Of a stretch of 64,000 nucleotides of DNA, positions 32,977 to 42,610 are shown one piece after another. The DNA is from an uncultured Mycoplasmatota bacterium. GTDB lineage: Bacteria > Bacillota_I > Bacilli_A > RF39 > UBA660. The translations under genes and the position numbers were made by a program. Within the stretch, counting starts at the first letter, position 1. Every line of letters begins with the position of its first letter. Where the stretch lies: positions 1 to 64,000 of the forward strand of contig CAMSCJ010000004.1 of the NCBI GenBank assembly GCA_947056845.1, in the 5' to 3' direction. The notes beneath the pieces were generated by a model. That model had not been told where the DNA came from and searched no databases. It worked only from the letters and a program-made list of their open reading frames with translations.

Positions 32977-34506
32977 ATGGAAATGGAATCTAGAACAAAA
33001 AAAACTAGCAGAAATGTAGTTTATGCAACAATATCTCAATTTATTAAAATAATTTTGGTATTTATTAGTAGAAAAATATTTATAAACCAATTAGGTGCTT
33101 CCTTCTTAGGAGTTAACGGACTTTTTACAAATATTTTATCAATTTTATCTTTAGCAGATTTAGGAATGTCAACAACAATGATGTATTGTTTGTACAAACC
33201 CTTAGCTAATAACAACCAAACAAAAATAACTGCATATATGAATTATTTTCAAAAAATATATAATATTATTGCTATAGTGATAGCTTTAGTTGGAATTGCT
33301 ATAATACCATTATTAAAATATATCATTAATTTGCCAACTGAAATTCCATATATATATGTATATTATTTATTAATTTTGTTTAATTCAATAATATCATATT
33401 TATTTATATATAAAACAACACTTTTACAAGCAGATCAGAAGATGTTTATAATTAACAAATATGATACTATTTTTCAAGTAGTTTTATTTGTATTACAAGT
33501 TTTTGTTTTATTATTAACAAATAGTTTTGCACTATATTTAGGCTGTAATATTTTATGCACATTTATAGGCAATATTTTTAAAGCAAAAGCAACAGAAAAA
33601 ATATACCCTTATTTAAAAGATAATAAAAAAAATATTATTAATAAAAGCGAGAAAAAAGAATTATTTAAAAACTCATATTCTCTATTTTTTTATAAATTAG
33701 GGGGAATAATTCAATCAAATACTGATAATATATTAATATCCCTTTTTATAGGTACTATAACCGTAGGCTATTATTCTAATTATAGTACGATAATATTACA
33801 AATTACAACTTTTATAACAATCATTTTCACTGCACTAAAAGCTAGTATTGGAAATTATGTTACTGAAAAAAATACTGAATCACAGTATGAAATGTTTGAA
33901 ATATTAGAAGTTTATAATTTTTGGATAGTAAGTTTTTGTTCTATTTGTTTTTTTATGTTAGTTCCTAATTTTATTGAATTATTATTTGGAAAAGAATATT
34001 TACTTAGTAATATATTTTTAATATGCACTATATTAAATTTTTATACTTCAAATATTAGACAAACGTTATGGGTTTATAGGGAAACTACAGGAATATTTTC
34101 AAAAACTAAATATATTACATTAATAACTGCAATTATTAATCTAATATTATCTATAATATTAGGAAAAATTTGTGGGTTAGTGGGTATTGTTTTAGCAACA
34201 GTAATTGCACGTATGTTATATGCATGGTGGAAAGAACCGCAAATAATTTACAAAGATATTTTTAATAAAAATGTTAAAATTTATTTTCAAAAATATATTT
34301 TAAGACTTATTTTAACAGCATTTATGTGTTTAATATTATCCATAATATTTAAATTTATTAATATTAATAATTTATTTATTTTATTAAGTATAAAGGCTAT
34401 TATATGTGTAGTGGTAGTAACTTTAATATATCTAATGATATATAAAAAAAATAAAGCATACCTTTTCTTGATTGAAAAAATTGTTAAAAAAAGGAGAAAT
34501 ATATGA
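32977..34506 (+). CDS. Polysaccharide flippase (Wzx-like, MOP family)
   Basis: The protein has 12 to 14 membrane segments and the MOP/Wzx pattern: SRNVVYATISQFIKIILVFISRKIF at the start, then GASFLGVNGLFTNILSILSLADLGMSTTMMY. It flips lipid-linked repeat units across the membrane before polymerisation. The ATG at 32977, one base after the preceding stop, is preferred because GGTG lies just upstream. It shares an ATGA overlap with the next gene. Confidence 0.9.
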   Translation: MEMESRTKKTSRNVVYATISQFIKIILVFISRKIFINQLGASFLGVNGLFTNILSILSLADLGMSTTMMYCLYKPLANNNQTKITAYMNYFQKIYNIIAIVIALVGIAIIPLLKYIINLPTEIPYIYVYYLLILFNSIISYLFIYKTTLLQADQKMFIINKYDTIFQVVLFVLQVFVLLLTNSFALYLGCNILCTFIGNIFKAKATEKIYPYLKDNKKNIINKSEKKELFKNSYSLFFYKLGGIIQSNTDNILISLFIGTITVGYYSNYSTIILQITTFITIIFTALKASIGNYVTEKNTESQYEMFEILEVYNFWIVSFCSICFFMLVPNFIELLFGKEYLLSNIFLICTILNFYTSNIRQTLWVYRETTGIFSKTKYITLITAIINLILSIILGKICGLVGIVLATVIARMLYAWWKEPQIIYKDIFNKNVKIYFQKYILRLILTAFMCLILSIIFKFININNLFILLSIKAIICVVVVTLIYLMIYKKNKAYLFLIEKIVKKRRNI

Positions 34507-35705
34507 ATAGTATAAAATTAACTTTTACTGGTGATGCTTTTTTAACAAAAAGAGTATTGGATATATATATAAAGGGATTAGATGATAGCAAATACGAGTT
34601 GAACGATATATTTGCAAATCTAAAGTCTTTTTTTGAACTCTCTGATCTTGTTGTTTGTAATTTGGAAACACCATTAAGTGAAAATAAAGATGATTGGTGT
34701 AAAAATTTATATTTGCTAACAGCTCCAAAAGAATTTGCAAATGCATTATTGAATAATGGAATCAAATTCGTAACAACAGCAAACAATCATTGTTTAGATA
34801 ACGGTTTAGATGGAATAGATAAAACTATAAATATACTAGATTCAATTAATATGGGGCATACAGGTACTTATAAGACAAAAAACGATTACTGTTTTTTAGA
34901 TATAAAAGGTATTAGAATTAGCATTTTATCTTATACATACGGAACCAACGCATTTAATAATAATATATATTTAAAATCAAAAGATAGACAAAAAATTAAT
35001 ATGTTTCAAAATCAAGAACTGCATAATGGTATTTTGCGCTATTTATATAATTCAAAATTTATATTAGCTAAAGTGATTAAAAAAATATTATATAAATTAA
35101 AATTGTTTCAATTTAATAAAATGCCCTATGAAAGAAAAGAGTTTTCTCACTCACATAAAAAGAAATTAAAAAAAGAAATTAAAAATGCAAAATTAAATAA
35201 TGCTGATTTAATAGTAATGTGTATGCATGAAGGCGGACAATATAATAAAAAAGTTGCAAATAGAACAATAAAAAGAGCTAATTTTTTATTAAAGAATGGT
35301 GTAGATGTTGTAATTGGTAATCATGAGCATGTGATTCATAAAGTAGAAAAGAAAAAAGAAAAATTTATTGCTTATTCCTTAGGAAATTTAACATCAACTT
35401 TTGGGGTAATTGACAATCCAAAAGATTATTTAAATGACTATTCAATATTGATTCATATATATATTGCAAAAGACGAAAAAGGGGCAAAAATAGAAAAAAT
35501 AACATTTTCTATTTTAAAACAAATAATTCAAGAAACTAAATACGGTAAAGTTGTAAAAACAGAAATGTTAAACAATTTAATAAACAATTCAAAAAATGAA
35601 GAAGAAAAAAATCAATTACTAAATGATAATAAAAATATTATACAAATAGTATTAGACAAATGTATTGATGAAATTCAATTACAAGATGAGTATATAATTA
35701 GTTAA
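34503..35705 (+). CDS. CapA-like metallophosphatase (PGA_cap domain)
   Basis: The 400-residue protein has the CapA/PGA_cap motifs: LTFTGDAFLTKR at residues 6-17, DLVVCNLETPLS, TTANNHCLDNG, LIVMCMHEGGQ, VVIGNHEHVIH and YSLGNLTS. These give the two-metal phosphoesterase-like site. Most CapA proteins have a membrane anchor, but no signal peptide or anchor is visible here, so this one may be cytoplasmic. It overlaps the flippase gene by ATGA and belongs to the polysaccharide operon. Its substrate is unknown. Confidence 0.85.
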   Translation: MNSIKLTFTGDAFLTKRVLDIYIKGLDDSKYELNDIFANLKSFFELSDLVVCNLETPLSENKDDWCKNLYLLTAPKEFANALLNNGIKFVTTANNHCLDNGLDGIDKTINILDSINMGHTGTYKTKNDYCFLDIKGIRISILSYTYGTNAFNNNIYLKSKDRQKINMFQNQELHNGILRYLYNSKFILAKVIKKILYKLKLFQFNKMPYERKEFSHSHKKKLKKEIKNAKLNNADLIVMCMHEGGQYNKKVANRTIKRANFLLKNGVDVVIGNHEHVIHKVEKKKEKFIAYSLGNLTSTFGVIDNPKDYLNDYSILIHIYIAKDEKGAKIEKITFSILKQIIQETKYGKVVKTEMLNNLINNSKNEEEKNQLLNDNKNIIQIVLDKCIDEIQLQDEYIIS

Positions 35706-35718
35706 TGAGGTAAAATTT

Positions 35719-36960
35719 ATGAAACAAGAATTAATAATAAATAAAATTATTAAAGAAAACAATAGAATAAATTATATTTATGAAGCAAGAGGTAAATGGT
35801 CGGATTTGTTGGTAAAATCAGAAATTTTATTTTTGGAGTTCGACACCAACATAGAGGCAGTACCTGATAGTATTGCTATTATTCCGTTGTTATGCAATAT
35901 TTTACCGATTTGCTGGGTATTTAACTTAAATATAACTATTGATGAATTAGATGATGTATTTTATAGTAATATTGATAAAATTAAAGATGGTTATATTAAA
36001 ATGTATCCAGAAATTAACTTTGGCGGTAATTTAGATGTCAAAAAAACAATAAAAAATGATTACATTACAAAAGGCTCAGCTGTATTATTTTCTGGTGGTG
36101 TCGATGCTTTTAATACCCTTATTTGTCATATAGATGAAAAACCAGCTTTGATAACTGTATGGGGTTCAGATATCCCACTATCTGATGAAAAAGGTTGGTC
36201 AGTAGTTGATAAACACCATAAGAAAACAGCAAACGATTTTGATATTAAATATCATGCTATCAAAACTAATTTTAGAAGTTTTCTAAATTGTAATATGCTT
36301 TCGAATTATATATCAAAGAGAATAGATGGTTCCTGGTGGCATGAATTTCAGCATGGAATAGGATTAATAGGCTTAACAGCTCCTTTAGCTTATATTGAAA
36401 GGTATAAAATTGTTTATATAGCATCATCATTTACTATAGCAGACCTAGGAAATTATACCTGTGCATCTGACCCTACTATTGATAATCATTTGAAACATTC
36501 TAGTTGCAACACAATACATGATGGATATGAATTTAATAGACAAGATAAAATACATAATATTTGCAATTATGTAGATAAAACTAACAAATCAATTAAACTA
36601 AGAGTTTGTTGGGAATCAACAGGTGGGAAAAATTGTTGCGAATGTGAAAAATGTTGTAGAACTATGTTAGGAATTTTAACAGAAAAAAATGACCCTAATA
36701 AATTTGGATTTAATTTTAATAATAATATTAGAAAGAAAATGATGAAAACTGTCCGACCTTTTGCTAAATATAATCATAGTCGACAATATTCAGAAATGCA
36801 AAGACAATTTATTAAAAATTATAAAACAACTGAAATCCCGAAAGATTTATTATGGTTTTCTAAACTAAAAATAATTAATAAAAAACCATTTTTCATAGTT
36901 TTAAAAGATAAAGCATTATATATTTTAAAAAAAATATTTTCCAAAATAAAAAATAATTAG
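35719..36960 (+). CDS. PP-loop-like protein with a Cys cluster
   Basis: The 413-residue protein has VLFSGGVDAFNTL near residues 123-135, an N-type ATP pyrophosphatase (PP-loop) motif with Ala where the usual SGGxDS has Ser. Near residue 310 a GKNCCECEKCCRTMLG cluster has five cysteines and could bind zinc or an iron-sulfur centre, as in QueC-like enzymes. A WWHEFQHGIGLIG segment lies between. It sits inside the polysaccharide operon, so an amide- or amine-forming sugar modification is plausible but unproven. Confidence 0.65.
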   Translation: MKQELIINKIIKENNRINYIYEARGKWSDLLVKSEILFLEFDTNIEAVPDSIAIIPLLCNILPICWVFNLNITIDELDDVFYSNIDKIKDGYIKMYPEINFGGNLDVKKTIKNDYITKGSAVLFSGGVDAFNTLICHIDEKPALITVWGSDIPLSDEKGWSVVDKHHKKTANDFDIKYHAIKTNFRSFLNCNMLSNYISKRIDGSWWHEFQHGIGLIGLTAPLAYIERYKIVYIASSFTIADLGNYTCASDPTIDNHLKHSSCNTIHDGYEFNRQDKIHNICNYVDKTNKSIKLRVCWESTGGKNCCECEKCCRTMLGILTEKNDPNKFGFNFNNNIRKKMMKTVRPFAKYNHSRQYSEMQRQFIKNYKTTEIPKDLLWFSKLKIINKKPFFIVLKDKALYILKKIFSKIKNN

Positions 36961-36979
36961 GTTTTTAGTAGGTGCTTAT

Positions 36980-37456
36980 ATGAAAAAAAGAATCATATAT
37001 ACATTACTAATATTATGGATGAGTTTAATTTTCTTTTTTTCCAATCAACCAGCTATTGCTTCTGATAAAGTAAGTGGCGGGGTAATAGAAAAAATTGTCA
37101 ACATCATTGAAATAATAAGCAACCATAAATTTAATGATAATGAATTAGAAATAATATTTAAATATTTAATTTTTCCAATTAGAAAACTGGCTCATTTTAT
37201 ATTATATTTTATATTAGGAATATTATTTTATAATATTATTAGATTATATTCTATAGATAATAGAAAAACATTAATTATAAGCCTTTTATTTTGTATAATA
37301 TACGCTTGTAGTGATGAAATACATCAATTATTTATTTCAGGTAGATCAGGTGAATTAAGAGATGTTTTTATTGACACATTAGGAAGTTTATTAGGAATTT
37401 TAATAGTATCTAAAATAATTAATAGAAAATATAAAGATTTAAATGATAAGGTGTGA
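36980..37456 (+). CDS. VanZ family membrane protein
   Basis: The 158-residue protein has four membrane segments and the VanZ motifs: FFFSNQPA near residue 20, RKLAHFILYFILG, SDEIHQLFISGRSGELRDVFIDTLGS. VanZ-like proteins are linked to cell-envelope polymers and antibiotic tolerance, and their reaction is unknown. It lies between the PP-loop gene and the LCP gene in the same run. Confidence 0.9.
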   Translation: MKKRIIYTLLILWMSLIFFFSNQPAIASDKVSGGVIEKIVNIIEIISNHKFNDNELEIIFKYLIFPIRKLAHFILYFILGILFYNIIRLYSIDNRKTLIISLLFCIIYACSDEIHQLFISGRSGELRDVFIDTLGSLLGILIVSKIINRKYKDLNDKV

Positions 37457-37461
37457 TAACT

Positions 37462-39357
37462 TTGAGTAATAATAAGACTAATTCTAAAAAAAAGAAAGAT
37501 TCAAAAAACAAAAATGATATAGACAAAACTACCAAAAATAAAATTAGTAAATCAGAAAGTGCCATTATTAAAAAAGAAGTTAAATTAGTAGCTATCACAA
37601 AAAACGAGCAACTAAAAAATAATGAGATTAAAATGGTTTCTAAGAAAAAAATCTCTAACTCTGAAAACAGTGAATCAACATCTATAGTTAAAAAAAAGAA
37701 TACAACTTTTAAAGATACCAGTAAAAACGAAACTACAGAAACAAATATTTCTAAAACTAATAATCAAAAAAGTATAGATATTCAAGCAGATTCTAAATTA
37801 AAAAATACTGAAATAGAGATAAATAATGTTTCAACATCAAAAACGAAAACAAAAGATAAGATGGATACTAAAATTAAAAGTGAAACGAAAGAATTAAAAA
37901 GCAAAATCAAACAAGATAAATTAAATGATAGAAATAATATATATAGAAAAATATTTAATATATCATCTTTAGTTATTAAAATAATATTTTTAATTTCTTT
38001 TATAACAAATTTACTATTTTTATTAAAAATAGATATGTTACCTACCAAATATTTATCTATTTTTATCTTGCTATCTAGTTTTATTTTAGTCTTTGCAATT
38101 TTAACTCAATTTATTTTAAAAAATAAAGTTTTAAAAATTATATCAACATTTTTATCATTTATCGTTATATTATTATATATATTTCTTTATATTTATATTA
38201 GAAAAACAGATACTTTTATTAATGGTTTATTTAACGATGAACAATTAGAAACATATTATTTAGCTGTATTAAGTGATTCAAATTATCAAACTATAAATGA
38301 TTTAAAAAATTTAAAAATTGGTACATATTATAACAACGAGGGAACATATAACGAAATTATAAAAATTGTCAACAAAACAATTGAATACGATGAAAAAAGC
38401 TATGATAATTTGATTGAAATGTGTAATGCTTTAATAAGTGGAGAAATAGACGCAATTTTAATAAACGACGCTAATAAAACTATTATTAATGAAAATAATG
38501 AGCTGATTAATATTCAACTTAAATATATTTATAATGTTACAACTAAGACAAAAATAAATGTTATAGCGAAAGATTTAAATGTTGTAGATACACCTTTTAT
38601 TGTATATATTACAGGTATTGATACTTATGGAGAAATATCTAGTGTTGCTAGAAGTGATGTCAATATTGTAGCAACCATTAATCCTAAAACTAAAAAAATA
38701 TTATTAGTTACAATACCTAGAGATTATTATGTGCAGTTGCACAATACAACTGGTAATAAAGATAAATTAACACATTCTGGTATATATGGTATTGATATGT
38801 CAGTTTCAACTATTGAGGATTTATTAGATATTGATATTAATTACTATATTAGATTAAATTTTTCAACTTTAATAAACACTGTTGACGTTATAGGTGGAAT
38901 CGATGTTTATTCTGAATATGAATTTAACACTTATGGTTATCAATTTTATCGAGGATATAATTCTGTAAATGGGCAGTATGCGTTAGCTTTTTCTCGTGCA
39001 AGATATAACTTTGCTAATGGTGATCGTACCCGTGGGGAAAATCAAATGCGTGTAATTGATGCCATTATCAACAAAATGTCTTCATCAAGAGTCTTAGTTA
39101 CTAATTATTTGAATATTTTAAATAGTTTAAATGGCACATTTCAAACTAATATTGATTCTAAGCGAATTTACGATTTGGTCAAAATGCAACTTTCCACAAT
39201 GCCAAAATGGCAAGTTGAAACCTATAGTTTAAACGGATATGACTCTAGTAATTATACTTATAGTATGGGCGACATGCTACTATATGTTATGGAACCCGAT
39301 TATAGTACTATAGATGAGGCAAAATATAAAATTCAAGAATTTTTAAATACAAAATAG
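37462..39357 (+). CDS. LytR-CpsA-Psr (LCP) family cell-wall ligase with long basic N-terminus
   Basis: The enzyme transfers lipid-linked glycopolymers to peptidoglycan. The first 160 or so residues are low-complexity Lys, Ser and Thr. Membrane segments follow near residues 165-250, then an accessory domain like that of CpsA proteins (LAVLSDSNYQTINDLKNLKIGTY). The LCP domain has TGIDTYG, SDVNIVATINPKTKKI, IPRDYYVQL, FSRARY and GDRTRGENQMRVI, with the lipid-phosphate-binding Arg residues in place. I take TTG at 37462 as the start, with AAGGTG upstream; a GTG at 37453 overlaps that site. Confidence 0.88.
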   Translation: MSNNKTNSKKKKDSKNKNDIDKTTKNKISKSESAIIKKEVKLVAITKNEQLKNNEIKMVSKKKISNSENSESTSIVKKKNTTFKDTSKNETTETNISKTNNQKSIDIQADSKLKNTEIEINNVSTSKTKTKDKMDTKIKSETKELKSKIKQDKLNDRNNIYRKIFNISSLVIKIIFLISFITNLLFLLKIDMLPTKYLSIFILLSSFILVFAILTQFILKNKVLKIISTFLSFIVILLYIFLYIYIRKTDTFINGLFNDEQLETYYLAVLSDSNYQTINDLKNLKIGTYYNNEGTYNEIIKIVNKTIEYDEKSYDNLIEMCNALISGEIDAILINDANKTIINENNELINIQLKYIYNVTTKTKINVIAKDLNVVDTPFIVYITGIDTYGEISSVARSDVNIVATINPKTKKILLVTIPRDYYVQLHNTTGNKDKLTHSGIYGIDMSVSTIEDLLDIDINYYIRLNFSTLINTVDVIGGIDVYSEYEFNTYGYQFYRGYNSVNGQYALAFSRARYNFANGDRTRGENQMRVIDAIINKMSSSRVLVTNYLNILNSLNGTFQTNIDSKRIYDLVKMQLSTMPKWQVETYSLNGYDSSNYTYSMGDMLLYVMEPDYSTIDEAKYKIQEFLNTK

Positions 39358-39462
39358 GAAATTAAATCAATCTCTTTTTTATTAAAAATAATTTATTTTA
39401 ATTTAAAATATTTTTCGACAATATATTACGTTTACATATTGGATAATAATTATGGTGATAAT

Positions 39463-39939
39463 ATGAAATGGAAAACAATCTTATCTGTTGTATTTGCTGT
39501 TTCAGTAGGTTTTTTGATGGGAAAATTCATGCTAAATCAATACAATTCTGAATATGAATTAGCTCCAGTTTTTAATCAAAATAGTGATCGATACTATTTT
39601 TTAAGCCAAGGAGAATACGATAGTTTTGATGATATGGAAAAAAGTATGATGGGATTTGATTATTATTTTTATGAAGAAAAAGATGATAAATTTATAACGT
39701 ATGTTGGGATCACAAAAAATTATGATAATATGATGAAAATACAAGGATATTTTACAAATGCTGGATATACTATATATGTAAGGGATGTTCAATTTAACAA
39801 TGAGGCTTTTTCCGTTTTAGTTGATCAATACGATCAAATGTTAAGGGAAACAGAGGATAATCAAACAATTAAGGGGATTTGTTCACAAGTATTAGCTAAA
39901 TATGAGGAGTTGGTAGTAAATAGTGACAGTTCTAATTAA
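39463..39939 (+). CDS. Membrane-anchored protein with SPOR-like segment
   Basis: The protein has one membrane segment near residues 5-22 (ILSVVFAVSVGFLMGKFML) and an outer domain. That domain (YYFLSQGEYDSFDDMEKSM, then YVGITKNYDNMMKIQGYFTNAGYTIYVRDV) resembles the SPOR fold by its order of strands and helices. SPOR-type domains bind denuded septal peptidoglycan; here this is inference only. The ATG at 39463 is preferred, with GGTGAT upstream. It overlaps radC by 17 bases. Confidence 0.6.
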   Translation: MKWKTILSVVFAVSVGFLMGKFMLNQYNSEYELAPVFNQNSDRYYFLSQGEYDSFDDMEKSMMGFDYYFYEEKDDKFITYVGITKNYDNMMKIQGYFTNAGYTIYVRDVQFNNEAFSVLVDQYDQMLRETEDNQTIKGICSQVLAKYEELVVNSDSSN

Positions 39940-40609
39940 AGATATTCCTAAAAATGATCGTCCAATTGAAAGATTAATTAATAATGGTTCAAAATCATTA
40001 AGTAATTCTGAATTATTGACAATTCTAATTAAAAGTGGAACAAAGGAAAAATCAGCAAAAACATTAGCAGAAGAACTATTAAAAAATGTTGCTGATATTC
40101 ATGAATTAAAAAATTTAAAATTAGAACAATTAAAAAAAATTAAAGGCATAGGTACTAAAAAGGCCGCCAGTATTTTAGCAGCTTTAGAGCTTTCAAATAG
40201 AGTTAATAATGAAATTAACACTCTAAATGATATAAAAATAACAAATAGCAGTATAGTATTTAAATATTATCAACATTTAATCGGTGATAAGCTTCAAGAA
40301 CATTTTTATTGTGTATATTTAAATACTTCTAAAAAAGTTATTAAAGATAAACTTTTATTTATTGGAACAATTAACCAAAGTATTGTCCATCCGCGCGAAA
40401 TTTTTAAAGAAGCATATTTACTTAGTGCTTCAGGAATTATTTGCGTACACAATCATCCAGCTGGTTCTATTTTTCCAAGTTCAGAAGATATAAAATTAAC
40501 AAATAAATTAGTAGATATTGGTAATTTACTAGGTGTAAAAATTATCGATCATGTAATTATTACAAGAGACAATTATTATAGTTTTTTTGAAAATAATGAT
40601 ATAAGGTGA
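39923..40609 (+). CDS. radC: RadC family JAB-type protein
   Basis: The 228-residue protein has an N-terminal helix-hairpin-helix (LKKIKGIGTKKAASILAALEL) and a C-terminal JAB/MPN metal site, HNHPAGSIFPSSED, plus VHPREIFKEAYLLSA. This is standard RadC. Its cellular role is unsettled despite the name. The start is GTG at 39923, inside the end of the previous gene. It leads the mreCD genes, as in many Bacillota. Confidence 0.93.
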   Translation: MTVLIKDIPKNDRPIERLINNGSKSLSNSELLTILIKSGTKEKSAKTLAEELLKNVADIHELKNLKLEQLKKIKGIGTKKAASILAALELSNRVNNEINTLNDIKITNSSIVFKYYQHLIGDKLQEHFYCVYLNTSKKVIKDKLLFIGTINQSIVHPREIFKEAYLLSASGIICVHNHPAGSIFPSSEDIKLTNKLVDIGNLLGVKIIDHVIITRDNYYSFFENNDIR

Positions 40610-40613
40610 TAAA

Positions 40614-41435
40614 ATGCGAAAGAAAAAAAAAGAGCGAAAGAAAATTATTATATTAGTAGCTATCTTATTAATAATATTGCTTTCTTTAGTTATTGTCATC
40701 GATGATGAAAGGAAATTAACAAAATTTGAAAAAGTAATAAAAGATGGAGTTGTAACATTAAGTAATTTTGTTTCAGCTCCTTTTTTAACTATTAAAAACA
40801 AGTTTTTTTCAGAATCGAAAGATGACTATCAATACAATCTAGAAAAACAAGAAAGTATAGGTCTTAGCAATGAAATATTAAAAGAAAATAACGAGTTAAA
40901 AGAATTACTTAAATTAAATGAAACCCTAAGCGACAGGGAATATATAAATGCTACTGTTATTAATCGAAACATTGCCTATTGGTTTAATGAAATAACAATT
41001 AATAAAGGTTTTAAAAGTGGCATAAGTGAAGGCATGGCAGTTATAAATTCCAAAGGATTAATTGGTAAAATTATAAAAACTAGTGCTAATACAAGCAAAG
41101 TAAAATTACTTACAGATGAGCACATGGAGGATAAAATTTCCGTTAAAATTGAATATAATGATCACTTTGTCTATGGATTGCTATCAAATTATAAAGATGG
41201 GGAATTTATAATTAATGGTATAAGTAATAATATTGAAATAAATGAAGGCGCCAAGGTAATAACAAGTGGTCTTACAGATTTATTTCCGAGTGGCATTTTA
41301 ATTGGTTATGTTGATGAAGTAACATTTGATAATTTTGATTTAGCTAAAACTTTGAAAGTTAAAAGTGAAATTGATTTTGATGATATTTACTATGTAACAA
41401 TTTTAAATAGAAACGTAGATAATAACAATGATTAA
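40614..41435 (+). CDS. mreC: Cell-shape protein MreC
   Basis: The 273-residue protein has one membrane segment near residues 10-26 and a coiled coil around ILKENNELKELLKLNE. The MreC beta-barrel domains follow (EITINKGFKSGISEGMAVINSKGLIGKI, ITSGLTDLFPSGILIGYV). It helps position peptidoglycan synthesis for rod growth. It follows radC by four bases and overlaps mreD by eight bases. Confidence 0.95.
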   Translation: MRKKKKERKKIIILVAILLIILLSLVIVIDDERKLTKFEKVIKDGVVTLSNFVSAPFLTIKNKFFSESKDDYQYNLEKQESIGLSNEILKENNELKELLKLNETLSDREYINATVINRNIAYWFNEITINKGFKSGISEGMAVINSKGLIGKIIKTSANTSKVKLLTDEHMEDKISVKIEYNDHFVYGLLSNYKDGEFIINGISNNIEINEGAKVITSGLTDLFPSGILIGYVDEVTFDNFDLAKTLKVKSEIDFDDIYYVTILNRNVDNNND

Positions 41436-41895
41436 AAGCGTAATAATTATTATTTTATCATTTATATTAGAAAGCAATTTATCAAACTTTATTTCTATCA
41501 ACACCAATTTTTTTAACACATTTTTAGTATTTTCTTCTTTAATTATCATTGATAATATATTAGAATCTAAAGAAAGTTTATATATATTTGCTATTTTTAC
41601 TGGTATACTTTATGATTTAGTTTTTACAGATAGAATAGGGTATAGTATATTAACATTTTTAATAGGTTCAATTATAATTAAAAATATTAATAAAATAAGC
41701 AAACTAAAAGTAAATATCATTAATTACTTAATTATTTTAATTATGTATAGACTAATTAGTTATACCATTTTATTATTAATCGGTTACCTATCTTTCAATC
41801 CGTTAAAACTATTTCATAGTATCTATAGTTCTATTATTCTAAATTTGCTTTATATAATAACTTTAAAAATAATATTTATAAGAGGCAAGTCATAA
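41428..41895 (+). CDS. mreD: Cell-shape protein MreD
   Basis: The 155-residue protein has five or six membrane segments. Its position directly after mreC with an overlap, its length and the GILYDLVFTDRIGYSI segment all fit MreD, the partner of MreC in the elongation machinery. Sequence identity within MreD is always low, so context carries much of the call. Confidence 0.85.
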   Translation: MIKSVIIIILSFILESNLSNFISINTNFFNTFLVFSSLIIIDNILESKESLYIFAIFTGILYDLVFTDRIGYSILTFLIGSIIIKNINKISKLKVNIINYLIILIMYRLISYTILLLIGYLSFNPLKLFHSIYSSIILNLLYIITLKIIFIRGKS

Positions 41896-41983
41896 ATACT
41901 TATAATAATTATTTTTAATTGCTGTTAATAGTATTATAGTCTAATTTTAACATTTTATCATATATATTATTAGGTGAAAAAAT

Positions 41984-42610
41984 ATGGAAAAAGATATTGA
42001 AAAGATAAAAATGCAAATGAAAGAAAAACGTTCTAAAAATTATGAGAAAAAAACAAAAATTAATTTTAACAATAATATTTTTTATAAAATTGGTCTTAAA
42101 TTTTTAATTACCATTTTGCTTACTATATCAACACTTATTGTTTTAAAAAAATTTCCAAATTTCAAAGACAAATTTTATAATGAAGTATACGAGAAAAACA
42201 TTTCTTTTGCTTCTATTAATCATTTTTATAAGAATACTTTTGGGAGTCCAATACCATTTAGCGACTATTTTGAAAGTAAGGTAAAACCTGTTTTTAATGA
42301 AAAATTAACCTATTATAGTAGTGAGAAATATCAAGATGGTGTTAAATTAATGGTCGCTAAAAACTATTTAGTACCATCCCTAGAAAGTGGTATGGTCATC
42401 TTTATTGGGGATAAAGACAATTATCCAAACACGATCATTATAGAGCAAGTTAATGGTATAAATGTATGGTATTCTAACCTTGAAAATATAAATGTTAATC
42501 TATATGATTATGTTGACAAAGGAACTTTATTAGGTTCAACAATAAATGATGAATTATATCTGGTATATAAAAAAGATGGGAAAGTTTTAGACTATAATGA
42601 TTATATTTAA
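41984..42610 (+). CDS. SpoIVFA-like membrane protein (M23-type domain)
   Basis: The protein has one membrane segment near residues 33-52. Its outer domain (LVPSLESGMVIFIGDKDNYPNTIIIEQVNGINVWYSNLENINVNLYDYVDKGTLLG) has the strand pattern of an M23 LytM domain, without the usual catalytic HxH, as in SpoIVFA. SpoIVFA regulates the intramembrane protease SpoIVFB, whose gene overlaps this one by 14 bases. The mre-spoIVF order is as in Bacillus. Confidence 0.8.
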   Translation: MEKDIEKIKMQMKEKRSKNYEKKTKINFNNNIFYKIGLKFLITILLTISTLIVLKKFPNFKDKFYNEVYEKNISFASINHFYKNTFGSPIPFSDYFESKVKPVFNEKLTYYSSEKYQDGVKLMVAKNYLVPSLESGMVIFIGDKDNYPNTIIIEQVNGINVWYSNLENINVNLYDYVDKGTLLGSTINDELYLVYKKDGKVLDYNDYI

